24,193 nucleotides of DNA from a virus, in the IMG/VR virus record IMGVR_UViG_3300042308_000254, positions 1 through 24,193 of that record. One strand, written 5' to 3'. A program made the position numbers and the translations under genes. Below are positions 8,316 through 14,849 of this stretch, piece after piece (position 1 is the stretch's first letter; each line of letters opens with the position of its first letter). Under the pieces are notes generated by a model. It saw nothing but the letters and a program-made list of their open reading frames with translations, was not told the DNA's origin and searched no databases.

Positions 8316-8451
8316 CTTCTAATTTCAATTGGTTCTTGGTTAACCACCTATGATACGCTTGTTCTGGTGATTTACCTGTACAAGTTACCGTATCTTCCCA
8401 CTCTGTGTAACATACCCAAAGTCGCCCTATCTTTTTTAGTCTAGGTTTCAT
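8305..8451 (-). CDS. Small conserved phage protein (48 aa)
   Basis: The 48 residues begin MKPRLKKIGRLWVCYTEW and continue GKSPEQAYHRW. I recognise this small-phage-protein pattern: basic N-terminus, 'LWVC' beta strand, then a 'sPeeAYxxW' helix. No function is known to me. It starts inside the last 11 bp of the preceding gene, and its stop TGA lies in the terminator loop, so it is the final gene of the leftward transcript. Confidence 0.7.
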   Translation of the reverse strand: MKPRLKKIGRLWVCYTEWEDTVTCTGKSPEQAYHRWLTKNQLKLEESR

Positions 8452-8710
8452 TTACGTTATCTCGACAATCTGCATCACACCATCTACGCCCATGACCAAT
8501 ATAGTCACCACACGTCCAGCATAAGCCTGTAGGGTTGGTGGTATCAATAGCCGATGCTTTTGATCTTATAATAGTTATCGCCTTATCACGCATCATTTCT
8601 TCATGTTGCGTTGCAAGGTCGGTATTTCCTTCTTCTGTAGCCATCTTAATTTGTCTTGGTAAATTCCATAAGTTTATGGGCGGTAGTGTCAAATCAGACC
8701 ATGTAATCAT
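8441..8710 (-). CDS. Small zinc-ribbon protein
   Basis: This 89-residue protein has an N-terminal helical region and a C-terminal zinc-binding module, CWTCGDYIGHGRRWCDADC. The spacing is C-x2-C-x10-C-x3-C, followed by a RDN tail. The 'GxRWCDADCRD' ending recurs in small phage proteins, loosely resembling DksA/TraR-type fingers. The function could be nucleic-acid or protein binding. The ribosome site is weak, so coupling to the upstream gene is likely. Confidence 0.65.
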   Translation of the reverse strand: MITWSDLTLPPINLWNLPRQIKMATEEGNTDLATQHEEMMRDKAITIIRSKASAIDTTNPTGLCWTCGDYIGHGRRWCDADCRDNVNET

Positions 8711-8712
8711 GG

Positions 8713-9261
8713 TCAGTTCAGTTTAACATCTTCTTTTAAAATCTCTTTCCAGCGCTGTAGCGTAAGAATAACCTCATCAATATCTTGGTCAAGTGTCTTG
8801 ACTGATTTACCGGCTCGAAGTAATTTCTTGATAGCGTGTTGTTGCTCTGGTGCTACGATATTATAAATTCTAAAGATGCGATAAGGGTCTATTTTATGAC
8901 CTTTATAGCTGAATTGATAGTGAGCATCGGCTTTTTGTTTATCTTCTTTTCTCAGCTCAATTTGGCGCAGTGCTTCATCGTGCCGGTTAAACTCGGCAGG
9001 AATATCCGTTTCTATTTTTACTTGCATTTCAGTTTCTTTTTGATGCTTATCTGCCGGATCGTAATTTTTCAAACGATAGAAACTGTCTTTACCATTAGGC
9101 TCTTTAATGAGTATATTATTGGCAACCATTTCGTGCATAGCTGCGAACACATCGGGTCGTTTAATAAACGGCTGAGTCACCATTACACGATCATGAATTT
9201 CAGTCACTGTCCAAAATTCGTTATAGCGCATGATTTCAAAAATAACTTTTTCTAATGACAT
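8713..9261 (-). CDS. Winged-helix-like protein with DUF3310-like C-terminus
   Basis: I choose ATG 9261 (MSLEKVIFEI), which has a GGGA ribosome site; an in-frame ATG at 9276 lacks one. The N-terminal ~75 residues resemble a winged helix (TVTEIHDRV, then FAAMHEMVANNILIKE), suggesting DNA binding. A charged linker follows. The C-terminal ~60 residues (YKGHKIDPYRIFRIYN, LLRAGKSVKTLDQDIDEVI, LQRWKEIL) resemble a domain of the DUF3310 type found in phage nucleotide and replication clusters. A regulator or replication accessory is possible but unproven. Confidence 0.6.
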   Translation of the reverse strand: MSLEKVIFEIMRYNEFWTVTEIHDRVMVTQPFIKRPDVFAAMHEMVANNILIKEPNGKDSFYRLKNYDPADKHQKETEMQVKIETDIPAEFNRHDEALRQIELRKEDKQKADAHYQFSYKGHKIDPYRIFRIYNIVAPEQQHAIKKLLRAGKSVKTLDQDIDEVILTLQRWKEILKEDVKLN

Positions 9262-9500
9262 AGTGTTAATTCCCATTGCTTTGGAACAATTAAGTGCCTT
9301 GTTATAAACTCACGGTAAAGAGCAAAATCAAGTTGCCGTGATTCAAGTTTTACTTTTTGTGTTAATCGCTGTCTAAGTGCGGCTTTTGATCGATGACAGG
9401 CTTTACAGTCTGATGATAATCGTCTTGTACTTTTTATGTAATACGCATCAACAGGTAGGTTCTTGCGACAATAACAACATTCTTTTAATTGCTCAGACAT
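9252..9500 (-). CDS. Small zinc-finger protein
   Basis: This 82-residue protein starts MSEQLKECCYCRKNLPVDAY and has a second Cys pair in SSDCKACHRSKAALRQR, giving C-x2-C ... C-x2-C. The basic helix after the finger could contact nucleic acid. It resembles the zinc-ribbon halves of HNH-associated small proteins but lacks the H-N-H catalytic core. A GGAG ribosome site precedes the start, which overlaps the thyX-like stop by 1 nt. Confidence 0.6.
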   Translation of the reverse strand: MSEQLKECCYCRKNLPVDAYYIKSTRRLSSDCKACHRSKAALRQRLTQKVKLESRQLDFALYREFITRHLIVPKQWELTLCH

Positions 9501-10069
9501 TAATCAAGCTCCACAAATACGTTTGGTGCAATTCCATGTAGCTGCTGGTTAATCTCATGCGCTACTTCTCGTATTTCCCATTGGACTTCTTTACCGCTAC
9601 GTAGTTTGATGAAGTCATACCACGCTTGGAAGTTACCGACTACTAAAAGCTCTGTTGTTGTACCTTGTGGAAGAATGAACCGTGCGTCTTCTTTCTTTAC
9701 GCCTTCGGCAATTAACTGTTTGTATAAATCTCTCGCTTCAATTAAATGACGTTCTACTGCATTGAACCTAATAACTTCTGGTGTAACCATTGCTACTTCA
9801 CCTTCATTGCAATACCTCTGACTACGTTGCAAGAAATCTAAATGCTTACTGCGAACAAATTGGTGACTACAGATACGGCTAATATCCTCAACTAAGAACG
9901 TAGCATGGGCAAAGCGTAGTGTAGATAGATGACCTTTAGTCACGCAGTGTTCTGCTCGTTTGATGCACTGCTCTGGTGATTGTTCACCTGTCTTACCGTA
10001 GCATATTCCTGCAAGTAACCCGATGTGTTCTTCGGGATTGGGTGTGCTTTGCACTAGGGTGACTTTCAT
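9500..10069 (-). CDS. thyX: ThyX-like flavin-dependent thymidylate synthase, divergent
   Basis: The 189-residue protein would methylate dUMP to dTMP using FAD, NADPH and methylene-tetrahydrofolate. ThyX features are the GHLST segment (His47), ISRICSHQFVR (residues 63-73) and the signature at 73-86, RSKHLDFLQRSQRY. The canonical signature is RHRxxSxNExSxRY; here the first Arg and the closing S-x-R-Y remain, but the middle His, Arg, Ser, Asn and Glu are replaced. It is also shorter than most ThyX proteins. The neighbouring dUTPase, which produces dUMP, supports the assignment. It starts after GAGGATACGAA and overlaps the upstream stop by 4 nt. Confidence 0.82.
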   Translation of the reverse strand: MKVTLVQSTPNPEEHIGLLAGICYGKTGEQSPEQCIKRAEHCVTKGHLSTLRFAHATFLVEDISRICSHQFVRSKHLDFLQRSQRYCNEGEVAMVTPEVIRFNAVERHLIEARDLYKQLIAEGVKKEDARFILPQGTTTELLVVGNFQAWYDFIKLRSGKEVQWEIREVAHEINQQLHGIAPNVFVELD

Positions 10070-10302
10070 TTCGTATCCTCAGTTGTTTTTACCGTCATTT
10101 CTGCAACTTTTTCTGCAATATACGCATCCCATATTTCCCCAAGTTCTTTTTGTATCTTTTCAAATTCGGGTTCTATGCGCTTATACCTTTCAATCAATTC
10201 ATCTGGCACTTCCATTTCATCACCATCTCTCCCATAACCATTATTGCCAATTAACAAATACATAAAATCATGTCTTTCCTCAAACCCTACTGGTATTTTC
10301 AT
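10066..10302 (-). CDS. Small acidic protein of unknown function
   Basis: I start at ATG 10302 (MKIPVGFEERHDF): it follows a strong GGAG ribosome site and overlaps the preceding TGA by 4 nt. A longer frame from 10347 would overlap that gene without such a site. The 78 residues are acidic, with a helical middle (DELIERYKRIEPEFEKIQ). No family is recognised. It lies directly before thyX with a 4-nt overlap. Confidence 0.6.
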   Translation of the reverse strand: MKIPVGFEERHDFMYLLIGNNGYGRDGDEMEVPDELIERYKRIEPEFEKIQKELGEIWDAYIAEKVAEMTVKTTEDTK

Positions 10303-10511
10303 TTCTTTTCTCCAGTAAGCTGATAAGGGTGGCAGGTTAGATTCCATTTTGAGCTAGTCAACTGCATAGATTTCAAAACAAAGTCTTGTCTTGTTGCCGC
10401 TGATTCACATGATACCTTGTCTGCAAATGTGGCTGTTGACTGCGTAGTATGGATGCTTGATGACCACGATGTAATCGTACTAATTAGTATATAGGCTGTT
10501 GTTGCGATCAT
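10299..10511 (-). CDS. Small, possibly exported protein
   Basis: The 70 residues begin MIATTAYILISTITSWSSS, a short hydrophobic stretch that could act as a signal peptide, followed by a Ser/Thr-rich mature part with two cysteines. No lipobox or second membrane span is seen. The function is unknown. It overlaps both neighbours by 4 nt (ATGA), which supports it being translated. Confidence 0.5.
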   Translation of the reverse strand: MIATTAYILISTITSWSSSIHTTQSTATFADKVSCESAATRQDFVLKSMQLTSSKWNLTCHPYQLTGEKK

Positions 10512-10927
10512 TTTGTTTCTCCAATGTGGCGGTATTCTATATTATGTCCCCACATTGGGTGATCATTTAAACGATTCCACTGACCACGAATTTCATACTC
10601 AAACTCCATCCAAGGATCAATCCTTCTTGCTGCAACTTCAGCATATTTAGCCAGTATTTCTGCGTGTGGGTGTGGTGTGATGACGGGTTTTGGTCTATCG
10701 TATTTTGCTATTTGGAAACAGAATCTCCATGTATCCCCACCAACCCAATAAAAATTTACTTCTGCTCTGTCTGCGCATTCTGGTGCTTTACCCCAATCAA
10801 CATTAACTTGCACACCTATCTGCTTTTCATTCCATTCACGAAAATCATCGTGCAAATCCCTACTTGTCGATTGGTTACTAGCAATACAAGCAAGTTCGGC
10901 AATCTGTTCTTCTGTTAATAAGCTCAT
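10508..10927 (-). CDS. Phage protein of unknown function
   Basis: The chosen start is ATG 10927 (MSLLTEEQIAELAC): a G-rich ribosome site (GGGGG) precedes it and the dUTPase stop is 1 nt upstream; an upstream start would overlap the dUTPase gene by ~60 nt. The product is 139 residues. It has an N-terminal helix, a Trp-rich centre (VDWGKAPEC, FYWVGGDTWRFCFQIA) and a C-terminus containing HPHAEILAKYAEVAARRID. I do not recognise the family. Confidence 0.6.
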   Translation of the reverse strand: MSLLTEEQIAELACIASNQSTSRDLHDDFREWNEKQIGVQVNVDWGKAPECADRAEVNFYWVGGDTWRFCFQIAKYDRPKPVITPHPHAEILAKYAEVAARRIDPWMEFEYEIRGQWNRLNDHPMWGHNIEYRHIGETK

Positions 10928-10928
10928 G

Positions 10929-11369
10929 TTATACCCCCGTACTACCAAAGCCACCTGCGCCACGTTCAGTGCTACTACTGAACTCCTCAACTTCTACAAA
11001 CTCTGCTCGCACAATAGGAATAAACTTCATTTGAGCAATGCGGTCTTGCGGATTAATCTTGTACACACCACTACCAGTGTTTTTCACAGATACTTTCAAC
11101 TCTCCCGTGTAGTCGCTATCAATTAAGCCAACACTATTGCCGAGTTTGATACCATGATTATGCCCAAGACCACTACGAGGTAAGATTACCGCTGCCACAT
11201 TATCGTCATTGATGTTGATGGCAATTCCTGTAGGAATCAATGCTGTTTCGCCTAAGTCCAGCTTGATTGCTTTAGTGATGTTAGCGCGTAAATCCACAGC
11301 CGCTGCGCCAGATGTTTCGTAAGCTGGCAATATTACTTTTTCGTCTAACTTCTTAATTTCAATTTTCAT
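10929..11369 (-). CDS. dut: dUTPase (trimeric dUTP pyrophosphatase)
   Basis: The 146-residue enzyme hydrolyses dUTP to dUMP and pyrophosphate, keeping uracil out of phage DNA and supplying dUMP for ThyX. All five motifs of the trimeric family are present: AAAVDLRA (22-29), PRSGLG (64-69), [13 protein letters not shown] (81-93, catalytic Asp84), RIAQM (110-114) and the flexible C-terminal [11 protein letters not shown] (135-145). Length is standard. It starts after AAGGAAACAAA and overlaps the upstream stop by 4 nt. Confidence 0.97.
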   Translation of the reverse strand: MKIEIKKLDEKVILPAYETSGAAAVDLRANITKAIKLDLGETALIPTGIAININDDNVAAVILPRSGLGHNHGIKLGNSVGLIDSDYTGELKVSVKNTGSGVYKINPQDRIAQMKFIPIVRAEFVEVEEFSSSTERGAGGFGSTGV

Positions 11370-11626
11370 TTTGTTTCCTTTAGTGCAACGCTTTGCAATA
11401 AGCTATCATTGTGTTTGTGCGGATTTGTGTATTCATTTCCGCTGTATTTACTTGCTGTTAAAAAATCGGTTTCAATTGGCTTATCAAGTACGATACTTTC
11501 CAAATCACCCACAATTGTTATAAGCTCGTCGTGCAGATAATCTGGCATAAACTTTTCAATCATAAAAGCGTAAGCCTCTAATGCTGATAGCAGTTTTATG
11601 GTGCGGAGTGCTAGTTCTTTATTCAT
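11366..11626 (-). CDS. Small helical protein, unknown
   Basis: The 86 residues are mostly helical ([20 protein letters not shown], then [16 protein letters not shown]) with a polar C-terminus. There are no cysteine motifs or membrane spans. Strong ribosome site AGGATTGAGAG. It overlaps the upstream gene by 8 nt and the dUTPase start by 4 nt. No family recognised. Confidence 0.55.
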   Translation of the reverse strand: MNKELALRTIKLLSALEAYAFMIEKFMPDYLHDELITIVGDLESIVLDKPIETDFLTASKYSGNEYTNPHKHNDSLLQSVALKETK

Positions 11627-11804
11627 CTCTCAATCCTTTTAAATAATAATGGGCATCCATATATAAATCATTTTCTTCTGATAGGGGTCTACCAATTGAC
11701 CAAGCAAATAAAACTCTTTCAAGTAGCTCAGTCAATTCTTTGATAATAACATCTTGTTCATTGAGCTTAGTGACTGCATCAATGTAAATAGTTTCTTTAC
11801 TCAT
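11619..11804 (-). CDS. Small helical protein, unknown
   Basis: The 61-residue product begins MSKETIYIDAVTKLNEQDV and continues as an amphipathic helix. The ribosome site and first codons (GGAGTAGAAAATGAGTAAAGAAA) closely match those of the next gene upstream (GGAGTAGGTAAATGAGTAAAGAAA), suggesting a duplicated translation start. It overlaps its neighbours by 8 nt. Function unknown. Confidence 0.55.
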   Translation of the reverse strand: MSKETIYIDAVTKLNEQDVIIKELTELLERVLFAWSIGRPLSEENDLYMDAHYYLKGLRDE

Positions 11805-12240
11805 TTTCTACTCCAATACCGTGTGCTTTTTCTATTGCCCTGACAAACTTAAAATATTTAATATTATCAATGTAACCATACTCGTTTAAAAAGCCGTAGA
11901 CAGAACCAACATCCTCTTTAACATGGTCAAGAGTGAATCCTGCATTGTATCCAATGTTGAAAATTTCATCATCACTCAAAGGTTCACGTTTTGGTGGTGC
12001 TAGGTAGACAGGAGTAACATCTGTAACGTTATGCCATCTTATGTAAGGCTTATCAACTTTAAATACTGTTTGAATATCTCCATAACAATCTTCCTGCTTG
12101 CATAGATAACCAACATTGTTAGGTTTCTGCTCAATTTTTTCTAGTTCAGCTTGTATGTCCCAATAAAGGTCATAGTGGGTTTCTTCTAATCCGCGCAATA
12201 CATCTCGCACTCTTTTTAACAACTCTCTTTCTTTACTCAT
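11797..12240 (-). CDS. Ea22/DUF551-like small phage protein
   Basis: The 147 residues have an N-terminal helix (LLKRVRDVLRGLEE), a central segment ending VTPVYLAPPKREPLSDDEI, and a helical C-terminus (FVRAIEKAHGIG). The 'PVYLAPPxRePLSDDEI' junction is a familiar modular linker in phage early proteins such as the Ea22/Ead-type and DUF551-containing group. Those proteins are accessory and poorly characterised. The start overlaps the upstream stop by 4 nt. Confidence 0.6.
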   Translation of the reverse strand: MSKERELLKRVRDVLRGLEETHYDLYWDIQAELEKIEQKPNNVGYLCKQEDCYGDIQTVFKVDKPYIRWHNVTDVTPVYLAPPKREPLSDDEIFNIGYNAGFTLDHVKEDVGSVYGFLNEYGYIDNIKYFKFVRAIEKAHGIGVENE

Positions 12241-12407
12241 TTACCTACTCCACATAACTTGCTTATTTCATCAAAAGTTAAATTTTGTTTACTTGTATCT
12301 ATAACACAGCTTGTTTTTTTATTTATGTCATGTATAGCAACAGCCGCAACTAAAAAGACTCCTAATAAACTCACAGCCATAAATACTACAAACTCTTTTA
12401 TATTCAT
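12237..12407 (-). CDS. Membrane microprotein (56 aa)
   Basis: A single N-terminal membrane span (residues ~7-26, VVFMAVSLLGVFLVAAVAI) is followed by a ~30-residue tail with two cysteines (TSCVID, KLCGVGK). The ribosome site AGGTGA lies inside the end of the HNH gene, and both junctions are 4-nt ATGA overlaps. The ordered spacing supports a real gene despite its size. Function unknown. Confidence 0.6.
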   Translation of the reverse strand: MNIKEFVVFMAVSLLGVFLVAAVAIHDINKKTSCVIDTSKQNLTFDEISKLCGVGK

Positions 12408-13012
12408 AAATCACCTCTCTTATTAAACCCTTTTTTACCTTGTACTAATCCGACAGTCGTAGCATCTTCTAATGACCATCCCCGTTGCAACCTTGTTTGT
12501 ATTCGCCCATAAGGTATATTAAGTTTTTCTGCTAATTCAGTAATGCTAACTCCATATTTTTCATGCATACGTCTATTACGCATTTGCTCTTTTGGTGTCG
12601 CCCATCGACAATTTTCTTTTGAGTAATTACCATTATTATCAATTCTGTCTAACGATGTCCCAGCAGGGCGATTACCCATATCTTTAAAAAACTGTTCAAA
12701 TGAATTCAACCATGTGGCGCACATAGTAATACCCCTACCGCCATAGGATGCGTACCTATCGTTTGATGGAGATATACATCTCATCTTAGCTCCATTCCAC
12801 GACCTGTATTCTGGTGTTTTTGTCATTTTGTGAGTGCTTTTTCCTATACATGAGCAACTAATAGATTTACCAGAGGCTAGATGACAGCTATAAACTAATT
12901 TCTCTTTACCGCATACACATTTTGCCATCCATTTACCAGATGCCTTATCGTAATAAATTAAAGTCCAATAGTTAAAAACATCACCTTGTTTGTACTTAGT
13001 GCGGGTGGTCAT
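12404..13012 (-). CDS. Free-standing HNH homing-type endonuclease
   Basis: The start ATG 13012 (MTTRTKYKQGD) has an AGGAGA ribosome site 6 nt upstream. A longer frame from 13033 would begin at or before the predicted transcription start. The 202-residue product has an N-terminal Cys cluster (CVCG, then SCSCIG), then the HNH core of phage group I-type endonucleases: YGGRGITMCATWLNSFEQF, SLDRIDNNGNYSKENCRWAT and PKEQMRNRR. The C-terminus (ITELAEKLNIPYGRIQTRLQ, then GWSLEDATT) is a helix-turn-helix DNA-binding module. It sits between intact genes and has its own promoter, the layout of a self-contained mobile cassette. Confidence 0.9.
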   Translation of the reverse strand: MTTRTKYKQGDVFNYWTLIYYDKASGKWMAKCVCGKEKLVYSCHLASGKSISCSCIGKSTHKMTKTPEYRSWNGAKMRCISPSNDRYASYGGRGITMCATWLNSFEQFFKDMGNRPAGTSLDRIDNNGNYSKENCRWATPKEQMRNRRMHEKYGVSITELAEKLNIPYGRIQTRLQRGWSLEDATTVGLVQGKKGFNKRGDL

Positions 13013-13034
13013 AACATCTCCTAAAATAAACATT

Positions 13035-13064
13035 ATTATACCCGCATTTGATATACATCGTCAA
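13035..13064 (-). promoter_or_regulatory. Strong sigma70-type promoter before the HNH gene
   Basis: On the - strand: -35 TTGACG (13064-13059), 18-bp spacer, -10 TATAAT (13040-13035, perfect). The expected transcription start is near 13028, ahead of ATG 13012. The stop codon of the upstream gene lies inside the -35 hexamer. Confidence 0.75.
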
Positions 13065-13672
13065 TTACACTTCGAAAAGCCGCAGCTTACGCAAGTAACA
13101 CAGCCATCCATCAATATTAAAGACTTGGTATTACATGACGTGCATAACTCAGCATTCTTTAAACCTTTTTCACCTACTTCTTCACGCTTTGCTTTAATGA
13201 ACGCTTGTTGATGCTCATCCACTTCAACTTTAATAACACCTATGCTTATTAAATGTTGCTCGATAACTGTTCCTATTTCTGCTACGAGCGATGGCATATA
13301 CACACCACCTTTTTTGTAATAACCACCTTTCGGGTCAAAGACATTCTTGAGTTCTTCAACTAAAAACGTAGAGTCACCACCTTTGCGCCACACAGCCGAC
13401 ACTAAGCGCGTTAATGCAAGTACCCACTGAAAGTGCTCCATGTTCTTACTGTTAATAAACATCTCGTAGGGATGACGCTCGTCACCGTTAAGCACCATAT
13501 CATTGATAGTGATATACAGAGCGTGTTCGCTTTGTGGCGTTTTTACTTTGTACGTTGTACCCGTCAAATGCGGGGGTCGAGGGAAGTTCTCGTGTATCAT
13601 CTCAAACACTACTTTTTCTTCTGTCTTATCAACTACTTTGTAGCCTACAATTTTATGTTCAATTTTATTCAT
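13061..13672 (-). CDS. NrdJb-like protein (class II ribonucleotide reductase C-terminal/TSCPD domain)
   Basis: The 203-residue protein matches the stand-alone C-terminal part of adenosylcobalamin-dependent ribonucleotide reductase, called NrdJb in Pseudomonas. The diagnostic stretch starts PPHLTGTTYKVKTP, then ALYITINDMVL, YEMFINSKN, VLALTRLVSAV, RKGGDSTFLVEELKNVFDP and MPSLVAEIGTVIEQHL. The C-terminus is a zinc ribbon, CTSCNTKSLILMDGC then CVSCGFSKC. The catalytic NrdJa part, with the radical and substrate sites, is not in this window. The protein could partner host or phage NrdJa, or have drifted to another role. Neighbouring dut and thyX make a nucleotide-metabolism role plausible. Confidence 0.75.
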   Translation of the reverse strand: MNKIEHKIVGYKVVDKTEEKVVFEMIHENFPRPPHLTGTTYKVKTPQSEHALYITINDMVLNGDERHPYEMFINSKNMEHFQWVLALTRLVSAVWRKGGDSTFLVEELKNVFDPKGGYYKKGGVYMPSLVAEIGTVIEQHLISIGVIKVEVDEHQQAFIKAKREEVGEKGLKNAELCTSCNTKSLILMDGCVTCVSCGFSKCN

Positions 13673-13805
13673 CTATCACGTCCTCTAAAAATTCCCCAAT
13701 ATAATCTAGCAGTATGCTAAGCCCTAATAACATCTGACTTGCTAAGTACAACAAACAGCAAGTACAGAATACAGGGAACTTCAGTATGTTTATTAGTGTC
13801 TTCAT
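13665..13805 (-). CDS. Membrane microprotein (46 aa)
   Basis: Starts MKTLINILKFPVFCTCCLLY, giving a hydrophobic segment over residues ~10-34 with a CTCC cluster, and ends in an acidic helix (EFLEDVIDE). It overlaps the upstream gene by 4 nt (ATGA) and the NrdJb-like gene by 8 nt. It belongs to the chain of tiny coupled genes described here. Function unknown. Confidence 0.5.
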   Translation of the reverse strand: MKTLINILKFPVFCTCCLLYLASQMLLGLSILLDYIGEFLEDVIDE

Positions 13806-13960
13806 CTCTGATGCTTCACTACGTTAAAAATAGGTTTTTGTTGTTTACACTTATCACACTCACGGTAGCCTAGAGATTGATAGATGCGCCAATGGTCATG
13901 CTTACAGTGCACTGCGCTAGTCACAGGAGTTACTGCTTCTACCTTCTGAACTTTGTCCAT
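13802..13960 (-). CDS. Small Cys/His zinc-ribbon protein (52 aa)
   Basis: ATG 13960 follows a GAGGA ribosome site; an alternative ATG at 13975 is less well placed. The product contains HCKHDHWRIY, SLGYRECDKCKQQK, a C-x-H / C-x2-C arrangement typical of a small zinc ribbon. Similar short 'HWRxYxSLGYRECDxC' proteins occur in phage early regions. Function unknown. Confidence 0.6.
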   Translation of the reverse strand: MDKVQKVEAVTPVTSAVHCKHDHWRIYQSLGYRECDKCKQQKPIFNVVKHQR

Positions 13961-14028
13961 ATAATCCTCATACATAAACCAATCAATCCTACATAAGCAA
14001 CAAGTGCTACCCAGTCATGTAATGTCAT
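13939..14028 (-). CDS. Single-span membrane micropeptide (29 aa)
   Basis: ATG 14028 lies 6-7 nt after AAGGGG; an ATG at 14034 is too close to it. The peptide MTLHDWVALVAYVGLIGLC followed by basic MRIIWTKFRR is a single membrane span with a positive C-terminal end. Both ends overlap neighbours. Real translation is plausible but unproven. Confidence 0.45.
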   Translation of the reverse strand: MTLHDWVALVAYVGLIGLCMRIIWTKFRR

Positions 14029-14107
14029 TGCCATCCCCTTTAGTGTACTCAACCATAAAACACACTACGGTAAACAATATGACTGCCCAATATATTAATT
14101 CGCCCAT
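14015..14107 (-). CDS. Single-span membrane micropeptide (30 aa)
   Basis: Starts MGELIYWAVILFTVVCFMVE and ends with a short polar tail. One membrane span fills residues ~4-19. The ribosome site GAGGAAG is ~10 nt upstream, inside the preceding coiled-coil gene. It overlaps genes on both sides by 13-14 nt. Confidence 0.45.
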   Translation of the reverse strand: MGELIYWAVILFTVVCFMVEYTKGDGNDIT

Positions 14108-14244
14108 TGTTCTTCTTCCTCTAATGCTCTGAGCATCAACTTCAACTGCTCGATTTCTTTGAGGAGTTGAAGTTTAATTTTTCTTAGTTCTTTTTTGTTT
14201 TTCTGAGCCGTTTTAAGGCGACTTATACATTCGTCTTTGGTCAT
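14095..14244 (-). CDS. Small coiled-coil protein (49 aa)
   Basis: The product is almost entirely a charged helix (KTAQKNKKELRKIKLQLLKE, then IEQLKLMLRALEEEE) with Leu/Ile heptad spacing, so a coiled-coil dimer is likely. AGGTATAAG precedes the ATG, which overlaps the upstream TGA by 4 nt. Confidence 0.55.
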   Translation of the reverse strand: MTKDECISRLKTAQKNKKELRKIKLQLLKEIEQLKLMLRALEEEEQWAN

Positions 14245-14447
14245 CTTATACCTACTTGCAATTCGCCTTTTACATTGCGCTCCATCTCATAGACTGCATA
14301 CATCTTGCCATCATGGATGATAAATTCACCTGTTGTTACTTTAATTACTTCGTAGTAATGACGATGAAGTGTTGAGTCAATAATTACAGTGAGGATTACG
14401 CCTAAACAAAAGGCACTAATTGCTGCATAAATCATGTCGTTTTTCAT
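14241..14447 (-). CDS. Membrane-anchored small protein
   Basis: The 68 residues comprise an N-terminal span (~5-24, MIYAAISAFCLGVILTVII) and a ~42-residue soluble domain (GEFIIHDGKMYAVYEMER) that reads as a small beta sheet. GGGGA ribosome site. 4-nt overlaps on both sides. Its soluble domain probably faces the periplasm, though topology is uncertain. Family not recognised. Confidence 0.55.
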   Translation of the reverse strand: MKNDMIYAAISAFCLGVILTVIIDSTLHRHYYEVIKVTTGEFIIHDGKMYAVYEMERNVKGELQVGIR

Positions 14448-14701
14448 TGCACTATCCCCGTTTTAACATCATTACATATTGCTGTGATTACTCTTGTTGG
14501 GCGCTTTGACATTTGGTATGCACCAAAGGCAAAATTGTATTCTTCTTTAGCATTGTTGCAAGCAACCATTGATTCATAAGGTAGAATGCTTGTTGTGTAA
14601 GCAATTACTTCATGGGTGGTTACTTTACCGTGTTTATCAATAGTGGTTTCTGAGGTCAGAAACGATAGTGTCAATGTCAGAGTAGCTAATATAGTTCCCA
14701 T
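14444..14701 (-). CDS. Small exported protein with signal peptide
   Basis: The N-terminus MGTILATLTLTLSFLTSE looks like a signal peptide, although it has no early Lys/Arg. The mature part has two cysteines (VACNNA, TAICND) that could form a disulfide. A good ribosome site (GAGGAAACAG) precedes the ATG. Its first 65 nt overlap the 3' end of the upstream gene in another frame. Function unknown. Confidence 0.55.
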   Translation of the reverse strand: MGTILATLTLTLSFLTSETTIDKHGKVTTHEVIAYTTSILPYESMVACNNAKEEYNFAFGAYQMSKRPTRVITAICNDVKTGIVQ

Positions 14702-14849
14702 AAACTGTTTCCTCGTTATTTATTTTTACAAAAAAGTTAATGTAGTCATCTTGGTAAGGTTGAAACCTACGCTTTTTATTGTTCTTAACTTTAGTTACGA
14801 TACTTCTATGTGTTCGTTTTCTAAGTTCCTTTTTTTCATCGCTTTCCAT
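14637..14849 (-). CDS. Small basic protein overlapping an exported-protein gene
   Basis: ATG 14849 follows GGAG with 7-nt spacing; the longer frame from 14903 lacks support. The 70 residues start MESDEKKELRKRTHRSI and are very basic for ~35 residues, then mixed. A nucleic-acid-binding role is possible from charge alone. The last 65 nt are shared out of frame with the next gene. Confidence 0.5.
   Translation of the reverse strand: MESDEKKELRKRTHRSIVTKVKNNKKRRFQPYQDDYINFFVKINNEETVYGNYISYSDIDTIVSDLRNHY

Noticed and set aside
8535-9255. + strand frames opposite the zinc-ribbon and winged-helix genes
   Set aside because: They lie in the leftward operon on the wrong strand, lack ribosome sites, and the - strand frames have recognisable motifs.
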